A stretch of 64,000 nt of DNA from Bradyrhizobium nanningense (GCF_004114535.1 NZ_LBJC01000007.1:434001-498000); one strand, 5' to 3'; counted from the first letter of the stretch, positions 25,849 through 35,787 are shown. Translations and numbers: made by a program. The notes: generated from the letters alone by a model not told the origin.

Positions 25849-28227
25849 TCACAGCTCAAGCCCGCGGTCCCCAAGCATCTGGCGCATCAGAGCGCCCTTG
25901 ATCTCGCGGGCGATCTCCTCGCCGATCTGGGCTCCGAATTGCACCGCGGCATCGCTATCTCCGGTTAGCTGATGGTCGGCGAGCCGTTGCTCAAGGCGGC
26001 TCGGAAACTCCTCGTCCATCGCCTGCCTGAGTCGGCCCTCCATCTGTGCATGAGCTTGTGGGGCAATCCGACTCACCACCATCTCCCAGGGTTGCCAGCG
26101 AGTTGCCAGATAGTCGGCGAACCCCGCCGCCTCCTCGTTGCGCACCTGGATCTCGGCTGCGGTGAGGTCGTCTTCAGTGACGTGGGCGACATCAAAGAAT
26201 CGCATGTCCGGAGCGATGAGCTGCAGGTCCAGCCGCTCACGTAGCTTGACTTGATAGGCGAGATAGACCTCGATCTCGTCGACGAATCCGAGCGAGTCGA
26301 CCTTCTGACGGGCGATCGGCTCGAGCGCGTTCAGGCGGAACAGGACCCGCGCCTGCTGGATGAGTTCGCCGAGCCGATCGTCATAGCCTCCGTCTTCGAC
26401 ATCAGCCTTCAGACGTGCGGTCTGCATGCCGTTCCAGGTCAGGGTGACGCGATCCTGGCAGGTCTCGCTCGCCCCGTAGGCCAGCTCAAAAAACTGCCGC
26501 CGCAATTCCGGCCTGATCGCCGCCTGCCGTAGATCCTCGGCCACCGTCTCTCGGAATTCAGGATTGTCATAATTCACAGTCTTCTGCAGCTTGTCGAGGA
26601 AGAGCGCGTATTCCGGGGCCCCCTCCTCGTGGGCGAAGTTCTGCCAGACGGCGATCGTCTCCGGCTCGCCCTTCAACCAGTCCGCGACCGCATCGGCGAG
26701 CGGCCGCTCCTGGTCCACCATCGTTCTTCCCCCCATTGAAAAGAAGACCCGCGGGCCGGCATAGCTCGGCGCATTCAGGGCTGCCGCCAAATTCGTCCGC
26801 ACCTGCTCGGGCAGCGCATTATCCTCCACATAAACCATGCATCCAGAACCTAGCCGGGTTAGCAGGGTCTCCGGCAGGCTGGTCAGCCGATTGTTGCGTG
26901 CCTCGATCATCTGGAGCTCGGTCGGGAGGTTCTCGGGCAAGCTCGACAGGCTGTTGCCGCTGACGTGGAGTCTCTGGAGCTCAGACGGGAGCGTCTCGGG
27001 CAGGCTGTTCAGCCGGTTATCGCGGGCGAAGAGCAACAGGAGCTCGGCCGGGAGAGTGTCGGGCAGACTGGTCAGACGGTTGCCGTCGGCTTCGAGCTCT
27101 TTGAGTTCGGGCGGGAGAGTGTCAGGTAGAGTGGTCAACCGGTTGCTGCCGAGGGCAAGCGACTGAAGTCCGGACGGTAGGGCGTCGGGTAGGCGGGTCA
27201 ACAGGTTGCCACGGACATCGAGGTCCTGGAGCCCGGCCGGCAGGTTGTCTGGCAGGCTGGTCAGCCGATTGCTGCAGACGGCGAGTGTCGAAAGGCTCTC
27301 CGGAAGCGTTTCGGGCAGCCCGGTCAGCTGGTTGCTGCTGATGACCAGAGACTGGAGACTGGTCGGGAGGGTGTCGGGCAGGCCGGTTAACCGGTTGTTG
27401 CTGGCGCCAAGCGTCCGGAGGCTGGACGGAAGGGTGTTAGGCAGGCGCACCAGCTCGTTGTCGCTGACGTTGAGCGACTGGAGCCCGGGCGGAAGGGCGG
27501 CGGGCAGTGTCGTCAGGCCCAGATCATGCAGGTCCAGCCCTGCATAGACGTCGCCGGCCTCTGCCCAGACTCTTATTCGTCTTACGGCCTCTTGGCGGTC
27601 TTCGTCTTCCGTCTGCCCCTCCTCGGCGGCCCAGGTGTCCAAGATGTGGTCGAGCCGCGATTGCCTGAGGACGGGGTCTTCAAGGTCCGTCGTACTGCCA
27701 TCGCCTGGCCGGAGCTGTCGGGCGAGGATTGATGCTCCGAGATTTTGCTGCCAAGGAATTGCCGGGGTCGTTGGCCACTCAGGCACCACATCAGCGGGCT
27801 CCGCCCACCAATGCTCCTCCTGATCGAAACTTTGCGTCGGCCAATCGGCAGCTGCATCCACGCCGTGCCAACTATCCGTCAGACTGAAACTGCCGGCTAG
27901 CAATTGGCCACCCCGATCCGCGGCCGGAAAAAGCAGATCTTGATTGACCGCTTGTCCCGAGAAGGCGGGCGAATCCGAGGGCAACCGCGAGGTGCCTTGT
28001 CCGACGCGATCCCCGTGCGGCATTCTCAAAAAATCCGCATCTCTGTTCGACACAACGTCGCGGTCGCCGAGGCTATTTGAATTCTGGGGCGGGCGCTCGT
28101 GCGGATGCAACTCGTTCAGGTGCTGCTGAAACCCCGCTTGGTAATCCTGCTGCTGTTCCAGCTCGTCGCCGTACGCCCGCTCGACATCTGGGGCCTCGAA
28201 TGGGTGGAGGTGGTTGAACGCATCCAT
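25849..28227 (-). CDS. NopM-type LRR/NEL E3 ubiquitin ligase, type III effector
   Basis: A 792-residue effector. The N-terminal 230 residues are Gln/Pro-rich and disordered, as expected for a secretion region. About ten LRR units of roughly 21 residues follow, each with the N-x-L-x-x-LP pattern of bacterial IpaH/NopM repeats. The C-terminal NEL domain has its catalytic cysteine at Cys590 in the C-x-D motif (TCQDR). NEL enzymes are E3 ligases delivered into plant cells, where NopM affects nodulation. A tts box lies about 55 bases upstream of the ATG, placing the gene under TtsI control with the type III secretion regulon. Confidence 0.92.
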   Translation of the reverse strand: MDAFNHLHPFEAPDVERAYGDELEQQQDYQAGFQQHLNELHPHERPPQNSNSLGDRDVVSNRDADFLRMPHGDRVGQGTSRLPSDSPAFSGQAVNQDLLFPAADRGGQLLAGSFSLTDSWHGVDAAADWPTQSFDQEEHWWAEPADVVPEWPTTPAIPWQQNLGASILARQLRPGDGSTTDLEDPVLRQSRLDHILDTWAAEEGQTEDEDRQEAVRRIRVWAEAGDVYAGLDLHDLGLTTLPAALPPGLQSLNVSDNELVRLPNTLPSSLRTLGASNNRLTGLPDTLPTSLQSLVISSNQLTGLPETLPESLSTLAVCSNRLTSLPDNLPAGLQDLDVRGNLLTRLPDALPSGLQSLALGSNRLTTLPDTLPPELKELEADGNRLTSLPDTLPAELLLLFARDNRLNSLPETLPSELQRLHVSGNSLSSLPENLPTELQMIEARNNRLTSLPETLLTRLGSGCMVYVEDNALPEQVRTNLAAALNAPSYAGPRVFFSMGGRTMVDQERPLADAVADWLKGEPETIAVWQNFAHEEGAPEYALFLDKLQKTVNYDNPEFRETVAEDLRQAAIRPELRRQFFELAYGASETCQDRVTLTWNGMQTARLKADVEDGGYDDRLGELIQQARVLFRLNALEPIARQKVDSLGFVDEIEVYLAYQVKLRERLDLQLIAPDMRFFDVAHVTEDDLTAAEIQVRNEEAAGFADYLATRWQPWEMVVSRIAPQAHAQMEGRLRQAMDEEFPSRLEQRLADHQLTGDSDAAVQFGAQIGEEIAREIKGALMRQMLGDRGLEL

Positions 28228-28282
28228 CCGATTCTCCTGACAAATCTGAGCAGCTAACGCCGAACCTGGATAAACACGATCT

Positions 28283-28315
28283 CGCTACGAGGCTTAGCTT
28301 TCGAGAAGCTGACGA
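28283..28315 (-). promoter_or_regulatory. tts box (TtsI-binding promoter element)
   Basis: On the minus strand the sequence TCGTCAGCTTCTCGAAAGCT followed by AAGCCTCGTAGC matches the rhizobial tts-box consensus almost perfectly. It faces the NEL effector gene, whose start is 55 bases downstream. Confidence 0.88.
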
Positions 28316-28634
28316 GGGACCAGAATGATTGTAACTGCCCTGTTAGGTCTGCGTGGAGGCTTAGCGCTTGAATGCCCGCACTGCAGTTCGACATGTCGGG
28401 GCCAGACCATGTCGGAGTTTCGAGAAGCCGATTTCTGAGCCTCTCAAGAACGTCCGCGCTTGTGGGCGCCGGAAAATTCATGCTGGGAAACATCGCAATG
28501 TCGGTACCCGTCTGGTCCACTGAACGTAAGGTCATCTGTCCGCCGCTGCACATATCTTCCGACACCGCCTTGCTAGGCTGATATCGTCGTGACGTGCGCT
28601 GACATGATCCGGAATGGGTCTTTGCGTCTCGCGG
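28316..28634. other. Upstream of the tts box, no certain gene
   Basis: A minus-strand frame (28254-28565) contains MNFPAPTSADVLERLRNRLL and looks partly codon-like, but it runs through the tts box and has no recognised family; it is more likely a relic. Confidence 0.3.
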
Positions 28635-29057
28635 TCATGCTCGCCGACGAAGCCGCCTCTTGAAAACGAGCGGACAGAAGTCCGGCGTGCCGGTAGATTG
28701 TTGCGGACGCGGGTGCCGTGCTGAATTATGTCCGGAGCTCGCATATTTGAGCTCGGTATCGACGGCATCGACGTAGGAGACCTTGTCTGCTGCGGGGAGA
28801 TTGAGCTCGCGCCCCAACAGCCATTCGTAGAGAAACCATATGCGGCGCGTGTTGAGCCCACTCGGCTTCTGGTTCACGAGGTCCGCAATCTCATCCTCCT
28901 TCACGGTGAGGAAGAGCCGCTTCAGAATGGCAAGGTCTAGTCCTTCGTTCTTGAGCGCGAAGGTGAGATGTCCCTCAAGGCCGGCGGCATGTGGCGTGTA
29001 GATGCGCCATCCTCCTTGCTCGATGATGCGGTGTTTTGTTCCACTGGCGGAAAGCAC
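28635..29057 (-). pseudogene. Fic-family protein N-terminal fragment
   Basis: The first 110 residues match the N-terminal region of large bacterial Fic proteins: EGHLTFALKNEGLDLAILKR, then TRRIWFLYEWLLGRELNLP. The frame is disturbed around the RVRNNLPGTP-like region, where neighbouring frames hold the expected residues, and the Fic core with its HPFx motif is absent. A non-functional relic. Confidence 0.6.
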
Positions 29058-29369
29058 GTGGGGGACAGACAGCCGGTGGCGTCAATCAGCGCTGCGTAGC
29101 CGGCGGGGTTGCGGTCTCTGGCAGCCTCCGGTCATGAAAAACGCTCACGGGACCTAAAAAATGTAGGTGCTTGGCTTAAACCCATGAAAAACGTTCTCGG
29201 CCATGAATTTCGTTGGCGATCTCGCCTTCGGATCTGACATCATGAAAAAGCTTCGCCAAAGATAAATCTTGCGAAAAATCTTCACGCCATCCAAATTGCA
29301 GCGTCCGCCCGCGGCGCCAAAGGGATAGCAAATCGAAGAGCTGCCCGCGCCCAACCGCTCAATACGCTA
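29058..29369. other. Intergenic stretch with CATGAAAAA repeats
   Basis: No gene seen. The motif CATGAAAAACG(C/T)TC occurs near 29135 and 29183, and a shorter CATGAAAAA near 29240, all in the same direction. Lower GC than the flanks suggests foreign insertion debris at a junction. Confidence 0.4.
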
Positions 29370-30142
29370 ATTAGGCCAGAGACCTGTTGTGTTCGGCCGG
29401 AATAGGCCTCGTCAGGCTTGTTCAGCAGCGGGAATCGGTCGGCATCCGCCGCCCAGTCGAAACTGCCGCCGTCCACGATGGCGACGCCAATCGCGGTGCC
29501 GTGGCCGCCGATATATTTGGTCGTGGAATAGACCACCACCGCGGCGCCGTGCTCGAACGGACGCGCAATCAGTGGCGAGGCCGTGTTGTCGAGAATCAGC
29601 GGCACGCCCAGCGAGCGGCCGATATCCGCGACCTCCTTGACTCGGGACCCGTTCAGCTTGGGGTTCGGGAGCGTCTCGTCGAAATAGGCCCGCGTCTTTG
29701 CGTCGGTCGCGCGGCGGAAGTTTTCGGGGTCAGCGGGATCGACGAACCGGACCTCGATGCCGAACTGCTTCAGGGTCTGCGAGAGCAGCGTCCAGGTCCC
29801 GCCGTAGAGATCGGTCGAGGACACGATGTTGTCGCCGGCCTGCGCGATATTGAAGATCGCGAAGGCGGAGGCAGTCTGCCCCGAGGCGACGGCAAGGGCA
29901 GCCGCCCCGCCCTCCAATGCGGCGAGCCGCGTCTCGAACGCATCCTGAGTCGGATTGCCGATGCGGGTATAGATCGGGCCGAGTTGCTCGAGCGCGAACA
30001 GGCGCGAGGCGTGATCGGCATTCTCGAACTGGAACGACGTGGTCTGCTAGATCGGAACCGCCACTGCGCCGGTGGCGGGATCGGTGCGGTACGATCCACC
30101 GTGCAACGCCAGCGTCTCGAAATTCCGGGTTTCCAAGGCCAT
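29370..30142 (-). pseudogene. metY-like O-acetylhomoserine sulfhydrylase pseudogene
   Basis: From ATG 30142 the sequence encodes the METRNFE-like start of MetY, but a TAG stands in GCGGTTCCGATCTAGCAGACC where the family has a Tyr codon (IYQTT). The frame then resumes and includes the PLP-lysine region VVYSTTKYIGGHGT. Family similarity ends near 29370, so about the last 180 residues are missing. MetY makes homocysteine from O-acetylhomoserine and sulfide; this copy cannot. Confidence 0.8.
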
Positions 30143-30331
30143 CTGCAATTCCCTTCGATCTCGAAGGCGCGCGACGTGTGCGGCTCGGCATGCTTGTCGA
30201 GCGCCAGCTTGGCGAGCACCACGGGGTGATAGAGATACGGCTTGATGGCGGCGATGATCTCGATGCGCTCGGTCAACGAAGGGGGTCTAAGCGAGGCGCC
30301 TTGAATCTGGGTTAGCGGCTTCTGTCGACTG

Positions 30332-31339
30332 CTATTTCTGCCGGCGCACAAATGAGATGGGATAGGCGGCCGATCTCGCATCGATCATGGGATCTTGCGG
30401 CTCGATCCCAGATGGAAGCGCGTTTGGCAGGAATAGCAATGCCTGTTGTGCTGCATCGTTGTTTCGTACGACCTCTCTTACCGAAACGGTCCCCAGCTCT
30501 ACAATTTGGCGGGTGTCGGGCCATGCAATTGATGGATCATCGAGCTTGTCTTCCGGGGCAGCAACTTGAATCACCAACTTGAAGTCCACCGGACCCTGCT
30601 CAACTCGTGTCTGGATTTCAGCGTTCAAGTAGTCGTTGCCCTTTTTGCTCGCTTCATCGTCGCTCAGAAAATGAGCGCCGGCCATCGGGAGAAATTGATA
30701 GCGGCCAAAAGTGACGCGCCCCTCTTTATTGGTGAACTTGAACGTGTTGACACCGTAATAGGGCAGCGTGCCATAACTTACGGGTGCTGGTTTTGATGCA
30801 GTCAAGAACGCCTTCGCGACGGGATGGCTAGCCAGATAGTTATCGAGAGGCGTCGGTTTGGTCGCCTTCGGTCCACTGTTTCCCAGCGCTATCAGCAACT
30901 CCCGGAAATCGACCGCCGTCGGTGAGGGGAAGCCGTTGAACGAGTGGGCCACTATGTCGCTGTCGCTGCCGTCGGGCAGCTTGAATTTGACTGCCAATCC
31001 ACGAGGACTAGCAAGCCCCTGATTATCCGGAACGTCGGGAATTCCAGCAAAATTCGAAAATCGGACCGTTACCGGCACTTCAGTCTGCTGCAAGTGAGAT
31101 GCCTTGCTTATGGCGGAAGCCGACTGGCTGGGCTTGAAGATCCCCTCAAGCACAATTCCTTTCGCATGAACGGCCCGGGCGCCGGGGTGTGAGCCGAACA
31201 CGCCATCCAAGGCGTCAACGAGCTCTTCAGGCGTCGACGCCCGCACGGTAGGTGGAGCAGACGTTTGGGCGCTGGCAGCGCTGATTGGGTCCAGAGACAG
31301 CGCTAAAACGAAGAACAGCACCCTGCGGTACATGGTCAA
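30332..31339 (-). CDS. Periplasmic catalase-family peroxidase
   Basis: The 335-residue protein starts with a signal peptide (hydrophobic core RVLFFVLALSL, cleavage near SAASAQ). The mature part is a minimal catalase fold: distal His in GARAVHAKGIVLEG, VTVRFSNFAG, SPRGLAVKF, and the heme-ligating Tyr region near the C-terminus (DARSAAYPISF). This is the SrpA-like catalase-related peroxidase family, shorter than true catalases. It would remove peroxides in the periplasm. It stands alone. Confidence 0.85.
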   Translation of the reverse strand: MTMYRRVLFFVLALSLDPISAASAQTSAPPTVRASTPEELVDALDGVFGSHPGARAVHAKGIVLEGIFKPSQSASAISKASHLQQTEVPVTVRFSNFAGIPDVPDNQGLASPRGLAVKFKLPDGSDSDIVAHSFNGFPSPTAVDFRELLIALGNSGPKATKPTPLDNYLASHPVAKAFLTASKPAPVSYGTLPYYGVNTFKFTNKEGRVTFGRYQFLPMAGAHFLSDDEASKKGNDYLNAEIQTRVEQGPVDFKLVIQVAAPEDKLDDPSIAWPDTRQIVELGTVSVREVVRNNDAAQQALLFLPNALPSGIEPQDPMIDARSAAYPISFVRRQK

Positions 31340-31463
31340 GCTCCAAAGCTAGTAATTACGCCATATCCCACGAACCCAGCGTGGGGGAGATCGCATTTGA
31401 CGCCGCCTTCGCGGACAGCGTGCACAGGAAGGAGGGACTGGTGTTCGAGGTAACTCTGGCCGC

Positions 31464-31856
31464 CTAATGCAACTCACCTGTCAAGAACTGCGCTCGCCCC
31501 AAACCAAATGACCAGTCCTCGTCGTCATTGATCACGAAGTTGATAACGAGATCAGTGGGCGCTATTCCGCACACCGACGACAACCTCTCAGCCAGCACTC
31601 GATAGAATTCGACCTTCAATGCCCTCTCCCGTGGGCGGCTGGTCAACTGCAAAATAACCAGCCTCTCGGTACGCTCGAAACCAAGACCAGTGTCGAACGC
31701 AACTACGCGAGACCGCGGATGAAGGTGTACGACCTGATAGCGGTCGCGAGCCGGTACGTGCAGCGTCTCAACCAGCACTTCATGAGTGACGTCCAGCAGC
31801 TTCTGGACCTCACCATCACTCCATCCCTCGATCAGATCAAACCTAAGAAATGGCAT
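31464..31856 (-). CDS. Tautomerase-family protein
   Basis: A 130-residue protein beginning Met-Pro-Phe-Leu-Arg-Phe. Processing would expose the N-terminal proline that is the catalytic base of 4-oxalocrotonate tautomerase/MIF-fold enzymes. The length equals two beta-alpha-beta units, as in the larger tautomerase subgroup. The frame is open to 31973, but only 31856 gives the essential Pro2. Substrate unknown. Confidence 0.75.
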   Translation of the reverse strand: MPFLRFDLIEGWSDGEVQKLLDVTHEVLVETLHVPARDRYQVVHLHPRSRVVAFDTGLGFERTERLVILQLTSRPRERALKVEFYRVLAERLSSVCGIAPTDLVINFVINDDEDWSFGLGRAQFLTGELH

Positions 31857-32300
31857 TGAGAACCCCTTGTGCGACCGACGTTCGGGTCGCGTGGTTTGGA
31901 CTTGCGCTCTCGGCGAGCGCGCTAGCACACTCTCGTAGATTGCAATCATGACTCTTCGATGCGCCACCAGCATCTTGCCATGTGAAAACGCGCAATACCG
32001 GTTGCAACTTTTTCATCAGGCAGAGGGACGCATTCGAAATTCAGATGACCATCATCACGGCTTCAGATGACTCGAACTCTCCACGGTTCAAATCTCCGCG
32101 GCAGAGCCGACGAAGGCATGCTGCAGGCGCCAGCGATCGCCCAATTCGCCGGAGCACGCCGGCGGAAAACGGTGAAAAAACGTGCGCCAAGACAGATGCG
32201 CACCATCATTGCGATTTTTGCAACAATATGTTGCCGGGCGGCGGCATTCCCGGCTGATCCGACCAGAACTATTAGGAAGCTCAAACAGGAGAAGAGTTCA

Positions 32301-32909
32301 ATGAACCAGCAGATTCGGCTCTACGGTGGCAAGTTGTCGGGTCACAGCCATCGTGTGGAGTTGTTTCTCAGGCTTCTCGATCTGCCGTTCGAGTTTGCCG
32401 CTACGCCGCCACCCGATCGCAAGACGCCGACGTTTCTGGCAATGAACGCATTCGGCGAGATTCCGGTCATCGACGACAATGGCACCATCATCGCTGACTC
32501 GAATGCGATTCTTGTCTATCTCGCCAGTCGCTACGACGAGTCCGGGACCTGGCTTCCTGTGGAGGCCGTTGAACTCGCGCAGGTTCAGCGATGGCTCTCC
32601 GTCGCTGCCGGCCCCCTCGCTTTCGGACCGGCAACCGCTCGCCTCGGCACCGTGTTTGGACGATCGATCGATCGTGAACGGTCAACCGAGATCGCGGATC
32701 GGCTGTTCAAGGTGATGAACGAGCATCTGGCACAGAGAGAGTTCGTCGCCACCGAGGTGCCGACAGTTGCTGACGTCGCATGCTACAGTTACACGCGCGC
32801 CGCACCGGAAGGTGGTGTGTCGCTGGAGCCTTACCCGAACATCGTTCGATGGCTCGAGCGTATCGAAGCCTTGCCAAGATTCGAGCCTATGCCGTCCGCC
32901 CCTCGATAG
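32301..32909 (+). CDS. Glutathione S-transferase
   Basis: The 202-residue protein has an N-terminal thioredoxin-like GST domain (RLYGGKLSGHSHRVELFLRL, with NAFGEIPVIDDNG and the ADSNAILVYLA block) and an all-helical C-terminal domain with the TVADVACYSY motif. The start follows AGGAG in CAGGAGAAG. It begins a five-gene plus-strand run of probable stress or detoxification functions. Confidence 0.88.
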   Translation: MNQQIRLYGGKLSGHSHRVELFLRLLDLPFEFAATPPPDRKTPTFLAMNAFGEIPVIDDNGTIIADSNAILVYLASRYDESGTWLPVEAVELAQVQRWLSVAAGPLAFGPATARLGTVFGRSIDRERSTEIADRLFKVMNEHLAQREFVATEVPTVADVACYSYTRAAPEGGVSLEPYPNIVRWLERIEALPRFEPMPSAPR

Positions 32910-32931
32910 ATGCCTTATGGAGCGGCAAATC

Positions 32932-33906
32932 ATGATATCGGAACGCAGTTCGTCTCCGTTTCACCCAGGTGAGCTCGAGGTCCAGCAACGGGCGGGTGTC
33001 GGCGACGGCGTCCGGAAGCGTGCGCAGGTTGCAATACGAAAGGAGATGCCCGAGCAGCATCGGGAGTTTTTCGCGAACCTGACCTATGTCTTTGTTGGAT
33101 CGGCCGATCGGGACGGCCAGCCGAGCGCATCGATCTTGGTCGGACCGAGGGGGTTCATGTCGTCGCCAGATCCGGCACGCCTGCTGGTGAGGGCCGAACG
33201 GTCTAAAGACGATCCTTTGAGTAAAAATCTCGTGGTTGGCACAAATTTGGGATTGCTAGGCCTAGACCTGACCAACCGACGGCGAAATAGGCTCAACGGA
33301 CGAGTTGTAAGCGCCGACGCCGAGGGCTTTGAGCTGCTTGTGCATCAAAGCTTCGGCAATTGCCCGAAGTATATTCAGGTTCGCCAAAACATAACCTCGA
33401 ATAAGCTCTGCTCTGACAAAAGACGGAGATTGGAATTCAAGCAGCTCGACAAGCCGATTAAGCGCGTCATTCAAAACGCGGACACATTTTTCGTGGCGTC
33501 CTGCACTCCCGCATACGATGGAGAGCCCGGCACCTATGACTGCGATATATCTCATCGTGGCGGCCGGCCCGGTTTCGTCCATGCCACCGATCGCGAGATC
33601 ACCGTGCCAGACTTTTCTGGCAACCTCTATTACAACACGCTGGGCAACTTTTCAGTCCATCCATATGCCGCTTTGCTCTTCATCGATTTTCTGACCGGCG
33701 ATTTGGTGCACATTCAGGGACGCGTTGAAATTCTTTGGAACGATCCGCGGGTTGCCTCGTACTCTGGTGCCCAGCGGGCCTGGCGCCTATGTATCGAGCA
33801 TGGATACTTCGCGCAAAGTGCGTCGATTCGATCTGGGCCTGACGTCGAATTCTCGCCCTTCACGAGCATGACAGGACTTTGGGACAATGGGCAAGCTTCA
33901 GGCTAA
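32932..33906 (+). CDS. Pyridoxamine 5'-phosphate oxidase-family protein
   Basis: A 324-residue protein with a split-barrel FMN-binding fold. Recognisable pieces are FFANLTYVFVGSADRDGQPS near residue 50 and, in the second half, SHRGGRPGFV then FSGNLYYNTLGNFSVHP, typical of long PNPOx-like proteins in rhizobia and pseudomonads. ATG 32932 is chosen for GGAG nine bases upstream and lies 22 bases after the GST stop. It is more probably a flavin reductase or oxidoreductase than vitamin B6 synthesis. Confidence 0.75.
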   Translation: MISERSSSPFHPGELEVQQRAGVGDGVRKRAQVAIRKEMPEQHREFFANLTYVFVGSADRDGQPSASILVGPRGFMSSPDPARLLVRAERSKDDPLSKNLVVGTNLGLLGLDLTNRRRNRLNGRVVSADAEGFELLVHQSFGNCPKYIQVRQNITSNKLCSDKRRRLEFKQLDKPIKRVIQNADTFFVASCTPAYDGEPGTYDCDISHRGGRPGFVHATDREITVPDFSGNLYYNTLGNFSVHPYAALLFIDFLTGDLVHIQGRVEILWNDPRVASYSGAQRAWRLCIEHGYFAQSASIRSGPDVEFSPFTSMTGLWDNGQASG

Positions 33907-33961
33907 TCGATCGCCTCGGTCGCGTCATCCAATCTAAACCACGTCAGAACGGAGAACTGCC

Positions 33962-34612
33962 TTGTATGTACCTCCCGCGTTCAGAGACGATGACCTTGAC
34001 AACATCCGGGCAAACATCCGCTCCGCCCGGCTGGCCAACCTCGTCACCGCTACCTCAGATGGGCCACTCGCGACGCCGCTGCCGCTCTTTCTTGATGAGA
34101 CCGAAGGCGAGCGCGGCGTTCTGTACGGCCATGTCGCAAGGGCAAACCCACAGTGGAATTCGCCCCCGATCGGCGAAGCCCTCGCAATCTTCATGGGGCC
34201 GGAAGCCTATGTGACGCCCTCCTGGTACGCCACCAAGCAAGAAACCGGCAAGGTAGTACCGACATGGAATTACATCGCCGTCCACGCCTATGGCCCGGTC
34301 GAATTCTTTCACGATCCCGGACGCTTGCTTGAGGTTGTCAAGCGCCTTACAAATATGCACGAGGCGCCGCGCGCAAAGCCCTGGACCGTTGACGAAGCTC
34401 CTGCCGATTTCGTTGCCGCACAATTGCGCGGGATCGTTGGGCTGCGCATTCCCGTCACCCGGTTCGAGGGCAAACGCAAGATGAGTCAGAACCGTCCCGA
34501 AGCTGACCGCACCCGCGTTTCCGCTGGCCTTACAGCGAGCGAGGATCCGCGTGATAGAGAAGTGGGACTGCTCATTCCGGTTCAGAGCAAAGGCGAGAGA
34601 TCCTCGACCTAG
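33962..34612 (+). CDS. PaiB-type FMN-binding negative regulator
   Basis: The 216-residue protein starts MYVPPAFR and carries HVARANPQW and TPSWYATKQETGKVVPTWNY, the hallmark segments of the PaiB family of split-barrel proteins. In Bacillus PaiB affects sporulation and protease genes; in proteobacteria the role is unknown. The family start requires a TTG initiation codon at 33962, preceded by GGAGAA. Confidence 0.85.
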   Translation: MYVPPAFRDDDLDNIRANIRSARLANLVTATSDGPLATPLPLFLDETEGERGVLYGHVARANPQWNSPPIGEALAIFMGPEAYVTPSWYATKQETGKVVPTWNYIAVHAYGPVEFFHDPGRLLEVVKRLTNMHEAPRAKPWTVDEAPADFVAAQLRGIVGLRIPVTRFEGKRKMSQNRPEADRTRVSAGLTASEDPRDREVGLLIPVQSKGERSST

Positions 34613-34630
34613 CACAGTCACAGGTATACG

Positions 34631-35257
34631 ATGTTCAGCTTTCAAAGCTCGCTTCTGTTCTTGGCAGCAGCCCTCGTTGTCGCGATCACGCCGGGGCCAG
34701 GCATCTTCTACATCGTAGCGCGAACGCTTGCCGGCGGGCGCTCGGAAGGACTGGCATCTAGCGTGGGCCTCGGTCTCGGCGGGCTCGTTCACGTTCTCGC
34801 AGGCGCTATCGGCTTATCTGCGCTTGTGATGGCAAGCACTGAGGCATTCACCTTCCTGAAGATCGCGGGAGCCCTCTATCTCATCTGGCTCGGCATCAAG
34901 ACATGGCGCGAAGCCCGCATCGTGGAACCAACAGCGGTTCAAACGACAGGGGCGTATCGTGCCTTTCGCGAAGGCATCCTGGTCGAGGCGCTCAACCCGA
35001 AGACGGCGGCATTCTTTCTCGCGTTTATCCCGCAATTCGTAGATCCGACCGCGCACGTCGCCGAGCAGTTTATCGTACTTGGGCTCGTCTCGGTTGCACT
35101 GAACACAAGTGTCGACTTGGTCGTGACCTATTGGGCTGCAAAAGCAAGAGCGGGACTTGCAAAGCGACCATCATTCATTGCCAGGACACGACAAGCGTCG
35201 GGCGCCGTCATGTGCGGACTGGGAACAACGTTATTATTTGCTCGTCGTGCAACTTGA
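34631..35257 (+). CDS. LysE/RhtB-family amino-acid exporter
   Basis: A 208-residue membrane protein with about six transmembrane helices. It has the family pattern AITPGPGIFYIVARTLAGGR near residues 20-40, followed by GLGGLVHVLA, and LKIAGALYLIWLGIKTWREA in the middle. The family exports amino acids, homoserine lactones or toxic analogues. It follows the paiB-like gene by 18 bases and precedes a RidA gene, a combination that suits relief of reactive amino-acid stress. Confidence 0.85.
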   Translation: MFSFQSSLLFLAAALVVAITPGPGIFYIVARTLAGGRSEGLASSVGLGLGGLVHVLAGAIGLSALVMASTEAFTFLKIAGALYLIWLGIKTWREARIVEPTAVQTTGAYRAFREGILVEALNPKTAAFFLAFIPQFVDPTAHVAEQFIVLGLVSVALNTSVDLVVTYWAAKARAGLAKRPSFIARTRQASGAVMCGLGTTLLFARRAT

Positions 35258-35406
35258 AGGCACAGTCAACAGGAAGCTAGTCGCCCTCGTTGGCGCTCAG
35301 ACCGATGGGCTCCCCATCGATGCGTCATGAACTTCCGCTTCGCGACCGTACTGAGCCATTTTCAACGGGCTCTCGCTTGCGACGGACGAACAAGGAGAAG
35401 GCAACA

Positions 35407-35787
35407 ATGAGCAGGGGAGCAATCAATGCTCCAGGCGCCGCAGCAGTCGGACCCTACTCCCATGGGGTGCTGATAAACGGCTTCGTCTATCTTTCCGGTC
35501 AGACTCCAATCGATGGCGCTACTGGCCGATTGGTCGACGGTGACATAGAGGCCCAGGTGCATCAGTGCTTCCGCAACCTAGGAGCGGCGCTGGAAGCGGC
35601 AAGTCTTTCCTTCGACAATGTCGTCAAATGCAATGTCTTCTTGACGGACATGCAAGACTTTGCCGCCATGAACTCGGTCTACGCCAAGCACTTCTCGAAG
35701 CCCTATCCGGCACGCACAACGATAGGCGTCGCCTCGCTGCCACTGGGAGCGAAGGTTGAGATCGAGATGATTGCAGCCTTGCCCTGA
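35407..35787 (+). CDS. RidA-family enamine/imine deaminase
   Basis: A 126-residue RidA (YjgF/YER057c/UK114) protein with VGPYSHGVLINGFVYLSGQ, the conserved Arg in PARTTIGVASLPLGAKVEIE, and CNVFLTDMQDF. RidA trimers hydrolyse reactive enamines such as 2-aminoacrylate released by PLP enzymes. Start at 35407 with AGGAGAAGG upstream. Its presence agrees with PLP lyases encoded elsewhere in the window. Confidence 0.9.
   Translation: MSRGAINAPGAAAVGPYSHGVLINGFVYLSGQTPIDGATGRLVDGDIEAQVHQCFRNLGAALEAASLSFDNVVKCNVFLTDMQDFAAMNSVYAKHFSKPYPARTTIGVASLPLGAKVEIEMIAALP

Noticed and set aside
29387..30229. Plus-strand ORF of 280 aa
   Set aside because: Antisense to the metY pseudogene, which shows true family residues.
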